A stretch of 64,000 bases of DNA from Metabacillus sp. FJAT-52054 (GCF_037201815.1 NZ_CP147407.1:3480723-3544722), one strand, 5' to 3'. Numbered from the stretch's first letter, positions 20,864 to 29,243 are shown. A program made the numbers and translations. Notes: generated by a model not told the origin, from the sequence alone.

Positions 20864-20902
20864 AAAGGGCCGGCCATGAAGAATTCTTCTGGCCAGCCCT
20901 TT
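20864..20902 (-). terminator. Terminator of the glpP-ugp operon
   Basis: Minus strand AAAGGGC-TGGCCA...TGGCC-GGCCCTTT followed by ACTTTTTGG, immediately after the ugpB stop. Confidence 0.8.
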
Positions 20903-20907
20903 GAAGC

Positions 20908-22242
20908 TTACTTCTGCTTGCGATTAGCCATCTCAAGCGATCGTTCTGTTTCCTTTGCTGCCCGATTCAATGCTTCTTGAGGATCTGTCCCTTGATATAA
21001 GCTTTCCATTCCAGTTACAACTTTTTGTCTGGATTCAGGGAAAACGGAAATCAAGGCTCCTTGTGTAGCCGGAGAAGGCTTTGTATTTTTCAGCTGGTCC
21101 ACCGTTACCTTAAGCTGCGGATACTTTTCCCACTCTTTTTTCACGATATCCTGCTCATATGCTTTTGGATTGATAGAGAAATACCCGCTGTCTACATGCC
21201 ATTTAGCCTGCACTTCAGGTGTAGATAAATATTTCATGAAATCCCATGCACCCTGCTGTTCTTCTTCAGCCGTACCTTTGGACATCCAAAGCGAAGCTCC
21301 TCCGATTACAACCCCTTGCCTTTCGATGCCATCAGGAACAGGAAGATAAGCAACCCCAACATCAAATGGAGCATTATCAATCAATTCTTTAATTCCTGCA
21401 GAAGAGTCAAGGAACATAGCAATTTTTTGCGATTGGAATGCCGCTCTCATAGAATCCCAGTTCTGTCCGCTATTGTAGAAAGAACCATCCTTGTGCATCT
21501 GGCTGATTAGATCAAAAACACGTTTTCCTTCCGGTCCATTGAACGTCGCTTTTTCCGCGTCTCCTTTGCGTCCATTTTCATTATCCACATAGGTTCCGCC
21601 TTGTACAGCTACCATTTCTTCAAAGAACCATCCGTAATTCAGGATCGAAAATCCTTTTTGGCTGCCAGTCGTAAGTGCTTGTGCTGTACTTTTCAGCTCA
21701 CTGTAAGTTTGAGGTGCCTTTTCAGGATCCAGGCCAGCTTTTTTAAATGCATCTTTGTTGTATACCAAGACGGGTGTTGAGGAGTTAAACGGCATAGAAT
21801 ACTGCTTGCCATCCACTGTGTAGTAATTTGAAATATTTTTTTCCCATTGAGATGTGTCAAATTTATCTTGATCAATAAACTTTTGGACAGGCTCGATTTT
21901 GTTGCTGTCGATCATATACTTTGTGCCGACTTCAAACGTCTGCATAATGGTTGGAGCGTCAGGAGATCCCGCAACGGTATTGAATTTTGTCAGTGCTTCT
22001 TCGTATGTTCCCTGGAATACAGGCTTAACCTCAATCTTATCTTGAGATTTATTGTATTCATCCACAATCTCTTTTAAAGAAGTCTCTAAATCTCCAGCCA
22101 TTGCATGCCAGAATGTTACTTCAATTTTACCTTCAGCGTTTTTCTTCACAGGCTTTGCTGTTTCTTTTTCCGGCTGTGTTCCGCCGCAGGCTGAGAGCAC
22201 GATCAGCATTAGACCAGTAATCAATATCAATACCTTTTTCAT
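20908..22242 (-). CDS. ugpB: Glycerol-3-phosphate ABC transporter substrate-binding lipoprotein UgpB
   Basis: A 444-aa extracytoplasmic solute-binding protein. Signal peptide with lipobox LSACGG (Cys19, to be acylated by Lgt), then family features (EVTFWHAMAGDLETSLKEIV; the PTIMQTFEVGTKYMID and SMPFNSSTPVLVYNKD regions) that match UgpB, which binds sn-glycerol-3-phosphate or its diesters. It is encoded last in glpP-ugpC-ugpA-ugpE-ugpB, and the GlpP antiterminator at the head of the set supports a G3P substrate over a sugar. Confidence 0.88.
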   Translation of the reverse strand: MKKVLILITGLMLIVLSACGGTQPEKETAKPVKKNAEGKIEVTFWHAMAGDLETSLKEIVDEYNKSQDKIEVKPVFQGTYEEALTKFNTVAGSPDAPTIMQTFEVGTKYMIDSNKIEPVQKFIDQDKFDTSQWEKNISNYYTVDGKQYSMPFNSSTPVLVYNKDAFKKAGLDPEKAPQTYSELKSTAQALTTGSQKGFSILNYGWFFEEMVAVQGGTYVDNENGRKGDAEKATFNGPEGKRVFDLISQMHKDGSFYNSGQNWDSMRAAFQSQKIAMFLDSSAGIKELIDNAPFDVGVAYLPVPDGIERQGVVIGGASLWMSKGTAEEEQQGAWDFMKYLSTPEVQAKWHVDSGYFSINPKAYEQDIVKKEWEKYPQLKVTVDQLKNTKPSPATQGALISVFPESRQKVVTGMESLYQGTDPQEALNRAAKETERSLEMANRKQK

Positions 22243-22380
22243 CTGTTTTCACTCCTGATTTTTTATTTGATTATGCATGGACCGGCTGGCAATTCCCCTT
22301 CATATGCAGAAAGGTGAGCTGGCCAATCTATGCCTCATTCAGTTAATTGACGGGAGAAATACCCGCTGCTTTTACAAACG

Positions 22381-23193
22381 TTATTTTATTGCACCTTGAG
22401 TCAATCCTTTTTGAAGGTGCTTCTGTCCTGCGAAAAGCAGGATCAGAGTCGGCAAAACAACAATGACAGCAGCCGCCATAACGATTCCCCATTCGGAAGA
22501 AACCTCTTGTGATTGCATTTGCTTCAGACCGATTTGGACTGTTCTTACCTTCTCGTTGTTTGTGACGAGAAGCGGCCATAAATACATATTCCATGTCGTT
22601 AAGAAGCTGTAAATAGCAAGAGTTATTATACTCGTCTTGGATACAGGCAGGACCACTTTCCAGAAAAAGCGGAAACGGCTTATACCCGCTACCTGCGATG
22701 CTTCAAAAAGCTCATATGGAATCGTCTTAAATTGCTGCCTGAGCAAGAACGTTCCAAAGGCTAGTGCGAAAAATGGAATGGTAAGCGAGCTGTACTGATT
22801 AATCCACCCAAGCTTTTGAACAATTAAGTAATTCGGAACCATCGTCGCTTCCCAAGGAATCATCATGGTAGATATAAACAGAAAGAAGAGTGTATTTCTT
22901 CCTCTGAATTTAATAAACACAAACGCGAAAGCCGCCAGTGATGACACAATGAGCTGACCTGCTGTGACAGTGACTGAAACGATTAGACTGTTCATTAAAA
23001 AATGAAGCAGCGGTACTTGCTGAAAGGCCGACTGATAGTTTTCAAAGGAAAAAGATGAGGGCAGCAGCTTCCCTTGAAGGACTTCTCCTCCTTGCATGAA
23101 ACTGATCATGACTGCATATACAATCGGAAACATCATGAACAGAGCGGATAAAACGAGCAGCACGTACAATAAACTTTTCTTCATAAGGCTCAT
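22381..23193 (-). CDS. ugpE: Glycerol-3-phosphate ABC permease UgpE
   Basis: Inner-membrane permease of the MalG/UgpE type, 270 aa, six membrane segments, with the EAA loop EASQVAGISRFRFFWKVVLPVSK that contacts the UgpC ATPase. The start at 23193 (MSLMKKSLLYVLL) overlaps the ugpA stop by 4 bp; the longer in-frame reading would run deep into ugpA. Followed by a 138-bp gap without an obvious terminator before ugpB. Confidence 0.9.
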   Translation of the reverse strand: MSLMKKSLLYVLLVLSALFMMFPIVYAVMISFMQGGEVLQGKLLPSSFSFENYQSAFQQVPLLHFLMNSLIVSVTVTAGQLIVSSLAAFAFVFIKFRGRNTLFFLFISTMMIPWEATMVPNYLIVQKLGWINQYSSLTIPFFALAFGTFLLRQQFKTIPYELFEASQVAGISRFRFFWKVVLPVSKTSIITLAIYSFLTTWNMYLWPLLVTNNEKVRTVQIGLKQMQSQEVSSEWGIVMAAAVIVVLPTLILLFAGQKHLQKGLTQGAIK

Positions 23194-24113
23194 TGATAAT
23201 GCACCTTCTTTTCTCCAAGCCGAAATTGCAGAATCGTCACTGCCAGTATGCAAAAGAACAGCAAGACTGCCTGCGCACTGGCCGAGCCGGCATTGTAATT
23301 AACAAAGGCATCCTGATAAATCGAGTACACAATCACGTTGGTGGATTGTACCGGACCGCCTTTGGTTAAAATATCGATTTGGCCAAATGTCTGAAAGGAA
23401 TTAATCAGAGAAACGGTAGTAATGAAAAATAACGTTGGGGACAGCATGGGGAGAGTAATTCTCCTTAGCTGATAAAAAGATCCCGCCCCTGAAATTTTTG
23501 CACTTTCATAGAGCTGTTCATCAATGTTCTGCAGGCCTCCAAGCAGAATCAGGAAAGCGAAGCCTGTGTTCATCCAAATCGTTGATAAAGCAACCGCAAG
23601 CAGGGCTGTGTTTGGATCCAGCAGCCACGAGTGCCCTTCAAACCCGATCAAATTCAATAGCTTATTAAACACTCCAATGGAGGGGTTGTACATAAACATC
23701 CATATGATTGAGGATGCTGCAACACTCATCCCCATTGTTGATGAGAATAGCGTCCGGAATATACCAATGCCCTTAAGCTTCAAATTAGCGATTAAAGCAA
23801 GAAATAATGAGAGCAGAATACCCGCTGGAACTGTATACAGGACAAACAGTCCCGTTGCCTTTGCACTATTTAAAAATTCCTCAGACTGGAGCAGATACGT
23901 GAAATTTTCAAGACCGATAAATGCGATGGGATTCCCTTGAGGATCCGTATAAAATAGGCTCAGATAAATCGTTCTGATCATCGGATAAAACAGGAATACT
24001 CCGAACAGCAGCAGAGATGGAAGAAGATAAAGGAGACCTGAGCCTAAATCAGAGAGTCCATTTCCTGTTTTCATCTTCAGCTTTGATTGATTTTTCTTAA
24101 CCAGGGCATTCAT
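23190..24113 (-). CDS. ugpA: Glycerol-3-phosphate ABC permease UgpA
   Basis: 307-aa membrane permease of the MalF/UgpA type. After ~25 residues of cytoplasmic tail, the membrane segments start at LLYLLPSLLLFGVFLFYPMI; the EAA loop is ESAKISGAGSFYQLRRITLPMLSP (~residue 215). It forms a heterodimer with UgpE. ATGA overlap with ugpC upstream and with ugpE downstream indicates coupling. Confidence 0.9.
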   Translation of the reverse strand: MNALVKKNQSKLKMKTGNGLSDLGSGLLYLLPSLLLFGVFLFYPMIRTIYLSLFYTDPQGNPIAFIGLENFTYLLQSEEFLNSAKATGLFVLYTVPAGILLSLFLALIANLKLKGIGIFRTLFSSTMGMSVAASSIIWMFMYNPSIGVFNKLLNLIGFEGHSWLLDPNTALLAVALSTIWMNTGFAFLILLGGLQNIDEQLYESAKISGAGSFYQLRRITLPMLSPTLFFITTVSLINSFQTFGQIDILTKGGPVQSTNVIVYSIYQDAFVNYNAGSASAQAVLLFFCILAVTILQFRLGEKKVHYQ

Positions 24114-25228
24114 ATCGGCTGCTCCTCTGAAGAAGCAAATGGCGATCTATGGCCCGTGCTCAGCCTGGTTCCGTTTTGAGGATCAAAAAAGAGTAAATCC
24201 TCTTGATTAAAGGTTAATTCGATTGAATCACCCGGTTCCAAATCCCATTGTCCAGGCCATCTTGCAATCCATTGCTTCCCTTCAGATATGTCAAAGCTCA
24301 GCAGCGTCTCTGTTCCAAGTATCTCAGCATTAGCAACCAATCCCGTCAGCTTTCCTTCTCCGGCTGGCGCCTGTATTAAATGCTCAGGGCGAATTCCGGC
24401 TTCAACAGACTCTGCCCCTATAGACAGCAATACCTCCTGAGGAACATCAGATAAATGCTTATCTCCAATGTGAAGAAGGTTTCCTTCAGCCTTCGCTTCA
24501 GCCAGATTCATGGGCGGAGCTCCAATAAATGAAGCGACGAAAGAATTCGCAGGCTGATTGTATATATCAAGCGGCTTCCCCAGCTGCTGAATTTTCCCTC
24601 CATTCAAAATCATCATACGGTCTGCCATTGTCATAGCCTCCGTTTGATCATGCGTCACGTAAATCATCGTAATGCCAAGCTTCCGCTGAATCTGGCGGAT
24701 TTCAGAGCGCATTTTTGCTCTCAGTTTTGCATCCAGATTAGACAGCGGCTCGTCCATCAGACAAATGGGGGCATGCGTAACGATGGCTCTAGCCAGTGCT
24801 ACACGCTGCCTTTGACCGCCGGAAAGCTCACGCGGCTTCCTATCCATCAAACTGGAGAGTCCAAGCATTTCGCATGCCTCCGAACATCTCTCTTTTTGCT
24901 CCTGTTTGGAAATCTTTTTCGTATATAATCCGAACATAATGTTTTCAGCAACCGATAAATGAGGATATAGGGCATAGTTTTGGAAAACCATTGACAGATC
25001 CCGCTTGCTCGGATGAAGATTGTTTGCTGCACGATCTCCGATTCGCAGTTCTCCTCCGCTTACTTCCTCAAGTCCTGCAATCATACGAAGAATGGTGCTT
25101 TTCCCGCATCCTGAAGGACCAACCAGTACAAAAAACTCCCCAGGCTGAATGGATGCATTGATAGAGTCAATGACCATATTTTTGCCGTCATAGGATTTGC
25201 TGAGGCTGGAAAGCTCCACACTTTTCAT
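24110..25228 (-). CDS. ugpC: Glycerol-3-phosphate ABC ATPase UgpC
   Basis: 372-aa ATP-hydrolysing subunit of the MalK/UgpC class. Walker A GPSGCGKST (~38-46), signature LSGGQRQRVALARA (~134), Walker B ICLMDEPLSNLD, then a C-terminal regulatory OB/TOBE domain from about residue 235 (EAGIRPEHLI). A MalK-like ATPase could also serve other importers such as the one at 53-57 kb, which lacks its own ATPase gene; that is inference. It is 27 bp after glpP. Confidence 0.93.
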   Translation of the reverse strand: MKSVELSSLSKSYDGKNMVIDSINASIQPGEFFVLVGPSGCGKSTILRMIAGLEEVSGGELRIGDRAANNLHPSKRDLSMVFQNYALYPHLSVAENIMFGLYTKKISKQEQKERCSEACEMLGLSSLMDRKPRELSGGQRQRVALARAIVTHAPICLMDEPLSNLDAKLRAKMRSEIRQIQRKLGITMIYVTHDQTEAMTMADRMMILNGGKIQQLGKPLDIYNQPANSFVASFIGAPPMNLAEAKAEGNLLHIGDKHLSDVPQEVLLSIGAESVEAGIRPEHLIQAPAGEGKLTGLVANAEILGTETLLSFDISEGKQWIARWPGQWDLEPGDSIELTFNQEDLLFFDPQNGTRLSTGHRSPFASSEEQPI

Positions 25229-25255
25229 CCATTATTCCACCTTTCTCCTTATCCT

Positions 25256-25837
25256 TTAAAATTCAGGCTTTTTCCAAAGCCATGGCTTCCCAGTCGAAAC
25301 TGCCATTGCGCCGCTCTCTAGTGCAGCTTGAATATGTGCTTTATTTGAAATCAATCCGCCTGTAATAATCGGCAAATCGGTTTTCGCTTTTACTTTTGTT
25401 ATCATTTCAGGAATAAGACCCGGCATAAGCTCCAAAGCATCCGGCTTAATTTCGCAGGAGGTTTGAAGACCATGCTTGAGTGCATCTGTATCCACTAAAA
25501 ACAAACGCTGAATCGTCAATAACCCCTCTTTTTTCGCAATTTGGATCAGAGAACTTTTTGTCGTTACAATCCCGGTAGGTTTGACATATTTGGCTATAAA
25601 TTTAAGCCCTTCCTTGTCAAAACTAATGCCCGGGATTTTCTCCAAGTGCAGGAAAACGAATCTCCCATTTTGCTTGAGAAGATCGACATACCGCTTGATC
25701 ACACTGATATTACCCGTTAAAAGAAAAGCCGATTGAATATCCGACTCAAGAAAAAGCTCAAGACTTTTAGGATCTTTTATCGAAGAAATGAGCCGATCGT
25801 TTTCAAGGTGTTTAATAAACTCACGCTGTATCTCCAT
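25256..25837 (-). CDS. glpP: Glycerol-3-phosphate-responsive antiterminator GlpP
   Basis: A 193-aa protein of the GlpP family. In B. subtilis it senses glycerol-3-phosphate and binds leader mRNA of glpD and glpFK to prevent termination. Seen here: FLLTGNISVIKRYVDLLKQNG, FLHLEKIPGISFDKEGLKF, DALELMPGLIPEMI and PIITGGLISNKAHI. A TIM-barrel fold is inferred. It heads a transporter operon instead of standing beside glpFKD. A terminator-like structure lies directly upstream (25862-25919), so it may control its own transcript together with the ugp genes. Confidence 0.93.
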   Translation of the reverse strand: MEIQREFIKHLENDRLISSIKDPKSLELFLESDIQSAFLLTGNISVIKRYVDLLKQNGRFVFLHLEKIPGISFDKEGLKFIAKYVKPTGIVTTKSSLIQIAKKEGLLTIQRLFLVDTDALKHGLQTSCEIKPDALELMPGLIPEMITKVKAKTDLPIITGGLISNKAHIQAALESGAMAVSTGKPWLWKKPEF

Positions 25838-25861
25838 CCTGCTTCCTTCCTTCCTCCGTAA

Positions 25862-25919
25862 ACAAAAAAATCCATAAAAACGTACAGGGATTATTTAAAG
25901 CATCCCCTTGTTTTTATGG
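25862..25919 (-). promoter_or_regulatory. Terminator-like leader hairpin before glpP
   Basis: Minus strand: CCATAAAAAC (25910-25919) pairs with GTTTTTATGG (25872-25881) around an inner AGGGGAT/ATCCCT pairing, followed by ATTTTTTTG (a run of seven Ts) and then the glpP Shine-Dalgarno. It is the arrangement of a transcription attenuator in the untranslated leader. In B. subtilis GlpP acts on such inverted-repeat leaders. Whether GlpP binds this one is inference. Confidence 0.7.
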
Positions 25920-26003
25920 TTTCTCATATTTAACCGTTTTACTATTCACTTGTCTTTCCTACATTTATAATACTGCATAATTATTAAGGTACTGTTTGCC
26001 GGA

Positions 26004-26023
26004 TGTTTAGCAATGTAAACATT
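26004..26023. promoter_or_regulatory. 20-bp palindrome upstream of glpP
   Basis: ATGTTTA-GCAATG-TAAACAT: 7-bp arms, perfectly symmetrical. It lies between the HAD-gene terminator and the glpP leader, the place for an operator. It does not match the CcpA cre consensus. The binding protein is unknown. Confidence 0.4.
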
Positions 26024-26047
26024 ACATTTCATCTTCGTTAACTTATT

Positions 26048-26077
26048 GGAAAAAAGCTCCTCCTTATGGAAGAGCTG
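26048..26077 (-). terminator. Terminator of the HAD dehalogenase gene
   Basis: Minus strand CAGCTC-TTCC-ATAA-GGAG-GAGCT then TTTTTT, just after the gene stop. Confidence 0.75.
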
Positions 26078-26086
26078 GCAGTTTGG

Positions 26087-26746
26087 TTAGTATTTTTCTT
26101 CTAGAAGCCCTTTTAAATCAGAACATATAGACGCTGGTTCGAATCCTAATGCGGATACAGGCTCCCCTGTGCGGTTAATCCAGGCAGTCCTAAATCCAAA
26201 GCTTGAAGCACCTGCAATATCCCACTGATTAGAGGACACAAATAATATTTCGGCTTTATCGAGTCCAAGCTTTTCCATCGCATAACTATAGGAAGCAGGT
26301 GACGGCTTGTACTGCCTGATTTCATCTGCGCTCAACGCTCCTATTAAATCTTGAAATCCGTTATTTTTAATGAGAGGATCGAGCATTCCTCTCGTTCCGT
26401 TAGAATAAATAAACGTTTGTTTACCTTTAAGCTGTTTTAATACTTCTTCTGTTTCTTCGAAGGGCCTCAGCTGTTCGTATTCTTTCATTAAGTCTGCACA
26501 TTCTTTTTCGCTTCCTTCTGCGCCATGAATCGCCAAAGAAGCTTTCAGCGCTTTTTCAGTGAGCTGATCAAAAGGCTCATATTTTTGCAAAATCTGTGTC
26601 AAAAAGCAGTATTCCAGCTGTTTTTCTCTCCATGTCCGGCTGATATCCTCCCCTTTTCCCTGGAAATGCTGCTCGCATCTTTCTTTTACAGAGTAAACGT
26701 CAAACAAAGTGCCGTAGGCGTCAAATAGAATTGCTTTAATGGTCAT
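26087..26746 (-). CDS. HAD-superfamily hydrolase, haloacid dehalogenase type II
   Basis: 219 aa. Motif I ILFDAYGTLFDVYSV (nucleophilic Asp at ~8, with Tyr-Gly replacing the usual Asp-Gly as in L-2-haloacid dehalogenases), motif II FIYSNGTRGMLD, motif III Lys in RQYKPSPASY, motif IV EILFVSSNQWDIAGASSFGF with the SSNxxD set of haloacid dehalogenases. The true substrate is not known; many such proteins are general phosphatases or dehalogenases. Single gene, divergent from the OYE gene. Confidence 0.8.
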   Translation of the reverse strand: MTIKAILFDAYGTLFDVYSVKERCEQHFQGKGEDISRTWREKQLEYCFLTQILQKYEPFDQLTEKALKASLAIHGAEGSEKECADLMKEYEQLRPFEETEEVLKQLKGKQTFIYSNGTRGMLDPLIKNNGFQDLIGALSADEIRQYKPSPASYSYAMEKLGLDKAEILFVSSNQWDIAGASSFGFRTAWINRTGEPVSALGFEPASICSDLKGLLEEKY

Positions 26747-26884
26747 GAGATGGCCTCCTTTGTATCTGTTATGTATATTTCACAAAAACAGCCCCTGCAA
26801 AACACTGCAGGATGCTGATAAGTGATTTACATCGTGAAAACGGGTAAGGTTTCATTACACGCAATCATATTGGAGGAATGAGCC

Positions 26885-27979
26885 ATGGGAAATTACCCTG
26901 AACTTTTTGATGAACAACTACTAGGACCCTATAAATTAAAAAACCGCTTCTTAGTCTCGCCGATGACGCGAATCAGTGCAGATGAAGACGGAATGGCTAA
27001 TTCCCGAATGGCACGCTATTACAAACGTTACGCAAAGGGTGGATTTGCCGCCGTTATTTCTGAGGGTATTTATACAGACAACCTTTACAGCCAGGGCTAT
27101 TTAAACCAGCCGGGCTTAGTATCCGCCGGTCATATTGCCTCTTGGAGACCGATTACTGAAGCTGTTCAGGACCACGGTGCCCTGATTATCGCCCAGCTTA
27201 TGCACGCTGGCGGCCAGTCTCAGGGAAACATTCATTCAAAACAGACAGCAGCACCTTCTGCTATTTCCCCTAAAGGAGAACAGCTCGAGTTTTATGGCGG
27301 CTCCGGCCCATATCCCGTTCCTAAAGAAATGAGTGAACAGGATATTGCGGATGTGAAAAGGGGGTTCGCGGCCGCAGCTATGAATGCCCGTCAGGCCGGA
27401 TTCAATGGAGTAGAAATTCACGGGGCAAACGGATATCTTCTCGACCAGTTCCTGACAGCGAGCTTAAATGAGCGAGAAGATTCTTATGGAGGGTCCCTCC
27501 AGAACCGTATGAGGCTGTTAATGGAAATCATATATGACGTTCAGCAGGCGGCAGGAAACGATATGATCATCGGAATCCGAATTTCACAGGCAAAGGTGTC
27601 GGATCCAAATTACAAATGGCCTCATGGCGATAAGGATGCAGAAGCGATCTTCTCCCTTCTTGGGAAAACCCCGCTGGATTATATTCATGTAACGGATGCA
27701 AACGGTACAGCATCGTCATTTGGTGATGGAAGTAAATCACTTGCAGCCGCTGCAAAAGAGTACAGCGGATTGCCGGTTATTGCCAATGGACAGCTTCAGG
27801 ATCCAAGAAAGGCTTCTTCTTTAATTTCCTCTGGGGATGCTGATTTTGTAAGCCTGGGTACAGGAGCTTTAGCCAATCCCGATGCACCGAAGAGAATCAG
27901 CAAAGGGAAGAATCTTGAAGCCTTCAGTCCTGAGGAAATCCTTATGCCGCTAGCACATATAAAAGATTCAGAGCTGTAA
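26885..27979 (+). CDS. NADH:flavin oxidoreductase, Old Yellow Enzyme family
   Basis: 364-aa TIM-barrel FMN enzyme that reduces activated alkenes or nitro compounds with NAD(P)H. Family motifs: RFLVSPMTRISADEDGM near the N-terminus, IIAQLMHAGGQS, GFNGVEIHGANGYLLDQFL (catalytic His/Asn pair), NEREDSYGGS, and the FMN phosphate site LPVIANGQL...DFVSLGTGALANPD. Start ATG preceded by TTGGAGGAATGAGCC. Monocistronic. It belongs to the NemA/YqjM-like flavoproteins; physiological substrate unknown. Confidence 0.9.
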   Translation: MGNYPELFDEQLLGPYKLKNRFLVSPMTRISADEDGMANSRMARYYKRYAKGGFAAVISEGIYTDNLYSQGYLNQPGLVSAGHIASWRPITEAVQDHGALIIAQLMHAGGQSQGNIHSKQTAAPSAISPKGEQLEFYGGSGPYPVPKEMSEQDIADVKRGFAAAAMNARQAGFNGVEIHGANGYLLDQFLTASLNEREDSYGGSLQNRMRLLMEIIYDVQQAAGNDMIIGIRISQAKVSDPNYKWPHGDKDAEAIFSLLGKTPLDYIHVTDANGTASSFGDGSKSLAAAAKEYSGLPVIANGQLQDPRKASSLISSGDADFVSLGTGALANPDAPKRISKGKNLEAFSPEEILMPLAHIKDSEL

Positions 27980-27986
27980 ATCATCA

Positions 27987-28014
27987 GCCGCCGGGACAAT
28001 CCGGCGGTTTTTTG
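27987..28014 (+). terminator. Terminator of the OYE gene
   Basis: GCCGCCGG-GACAAT-CCGGCGG then TTTTTTG. Confidence 0.88.
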
Positions 28015-28042
28015 AATGCCTGGGCTTAAAAAATGATATAAT
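28012..28042 (+). promoter_or_regulatory. Promoter of mifM-yidC2
   Basis: Extended -10 TGATATAAT (TATAAT at 28037-28042) with -35 TTGAAT (28012-28017), spacer 19. The -35 overlaps the T-tail of the preceding terminator. Confidence 0.6.
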
Positions 28043-28074
28043 AGAAGCATTACAAAGGAAGGGAGGTGAACTGG

Positions 28075-28446
28075 GTGTTCTTGGATTTGGATTTTTTAAA
28101 TGATATGAGCCATTTGATTCTGCTCATATCCCTTGTCGTATCGGCTGGCGGGACCCTCGCTTTAACCTATGTATCGGGGAAAAGCGTTAAAACCGACATG
28201 TCGATAAAAAGAAATTGGCTGCCGGCCTTATCTGATACCGAACCGCACCGCTTTTTTATCGGCGGCATGGATCAGCTGCACACTTGGATAATCAGGATTA
28301 TGAAAATGGCTTCTTCTCCGGATGATGACGGTGACCGCCACCCCTTCTCGTACGATTCACAGGCGATAAAAATACGAGGAGGGCACTTATGCCAAACCAA
28401 TCATCTAAGTTCACGTTCCTTAAACGGTCAAGTTTATTCCTTCTGA
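28075..28446 (+). CDS. mifM: MifM-like arrest peptide, sensor of membrane-insertase activity
   Basis: About 123 aa, ending inside yidC2. GTG start at 28075 with GGGAGG 8 nt upstream (a GTG three codons earlier lies inside the Shine-Dalgarno). Residues ~11-35 form a membrane segment (MSHLILLISLVVSAGGTLAL), followed by a basic stretch. Then comes LHTWIIRIMKMASSPDDDGD, which resembles the arrest region of B. subtilis MifM as I remember it (TWIRKVFRMNSPVNDEED). In MifM, the ribosome stalls while YidC-dependent insertion is poor; that opens a hairpin and lets yidC2 be translated. Here the next gene is a YidC and its Shine-Dalgarno is inside such a hairpin. Homology to MifM is from motif and context, not from a search. 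Confidence 0.75.
   Translation: MFLDLDFLNDMSHLILLISLVVSAGGTLALTYVSGKSVKTDMSIKRNWLPALSDTEPHRFFIGGMDQLHTWIIRIMKMASSPDDDGDRHPFSYDSQAIKIRGGHLCQTNHLSSRSLNGQVYSF
28342..28383 (+). promoter_or_regulatory. Hairpin sequestering the yidC2 Shine-Dalgarno
   Basis: CCCTTCTCGTA (28342-28352) pairs over 11 bp, with one G-U, with TACGAGGAGGG (28373-28383); loop 20 nt. The 3' arm is the yidC2 Shine-Dalgarno, 5 nt before its ATG at 28389. The 5' arm starts one codon after the DDDGDRH stretch of the MifM-like ORF, so a ribosome stalled there would cover it and free the site. Confidence 0.75.
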
Positions 28447-29207
28447 TTTTTTCAGTACTCCTGCTAAGCGGCTGCTCGGCAGATCATACACCAATCAATA
28501 GCGAGACAACCGGGTTTTTTAACCATTTTGTTGTATTCCCTTTTTCTGCCTTGATCAAATATACAGCTTCTCTATTCGGAGGCAGCTATGGAGTAGCGAT
28601 TATCCTGGTGACATTTTTAGTCCGTCTGCTCCTTATGCCGTTTATGATGAAGCAATACAAAAATCAGCAGCAGATGAAGAAAAAAATGGCGATTCTGCAG
28701 CCCGAAATGAAAAAGCTTCAGGAAAAATACAAAGACAAGAAAAAAGATCCGGAGTCCCAGCGTCTTATGCAGCAGGAAACCCTTCAGCTTTATCAGAAGC
28801 ATGGGTACAATCCGCTTGCTATGGGCTGTCTGCCGATCCTGATCCAGACTCCCATTCTTTTCGGATTTTACTTCGCGATACAGCGAACTCCGGAGATCGC
28901 TGCACATTCGTTTCTCTGGTTTGACCTGGGGCACCCGGACACCATCATGCCGATTATTGCCGCAGCTGTCTATTTCCTGCAGGCAAAAGTCTCCCAAATG
29001 GACATGCCGGCGGAACAGCAAAAGCAAATGGCCATGGTCGCCTATGTGATGCCAATCATGATGGGGGCTGCGTCATTCGGAGCAGCTGCATTCCTTCCTC
29101 TGTATTGGACCATTGGAGGAGTGTTCGTCATTCTGCAGACACTGCTTGCCAAGCACCTGTACAAAGAAAAAAACCTTCCTGCTGTTCCAAAAACACTGGA
29201 GAATTAG
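28389..29207 (+). CDS. yidC2: Membrane protein insertase YidC2 (OxaA2/MisCB)
   Basis: 272-aa YidC/Oxa1/Alb3 insertase. Signal peptide and lipobox LLSGCSAD (acylated Cys), then five membrane segments. The conserved hydrophilic-groove arginine lies in IILVTFLVRLLLMPFMMKQY. A cytoplasmic charged hairpin follows (QQMKKKMAILQPEMKKLQEKYKDKKKD, in two pieces). B. subtilis has two paralogues, SpoIIIJ and YqjG; the upstream MifM-like leader marks this as the inducible backup (YqjG type). Translation should be off while insertion capacity is normal. Confidence 0.93.
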   Translation: MPNQSSKFTFLKRSSLFLLIFSVLLLSGCSADHTPINSETTGFFNHFVVFPFSALIKYTASLFGGSYGVAIILVTFLVRLLLMPFMMKQYKNQQQMKKKMAILQPEMKKLQEKYKDKKKDPESQRLMQQETLQLYQKHGYNPLAMGCLPILIQTPILFGFYFAIQRTPEIAAHSFLWFDLGHPDTIMPIIAAAVYFLQAKVSQMDMPAEQQKQMAMVAYVMPIMMGAASFGAAAFLPLYWTIGGVFVILQTLLAKHLYKEKNLPAVPKTLEN

Positions 29208-29214
29208 GGTTTCA

Positions 29215-29243
29215 GAGCGCCTCCTTTTCGGGGGCGCTTTTTT
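29215..29243 (+). terminator. Terminator of yidC2
   Basis: AGCGCCTCC-TTTTC-GGGGGCGCT followed by TTTTTTG. Confidence 0.88.

Noticed and set aside
26815..26885. SigB promoter before the OYE gene
   Set aside because: GGGTAA is present but the -35 (GTGATT) is too poor.
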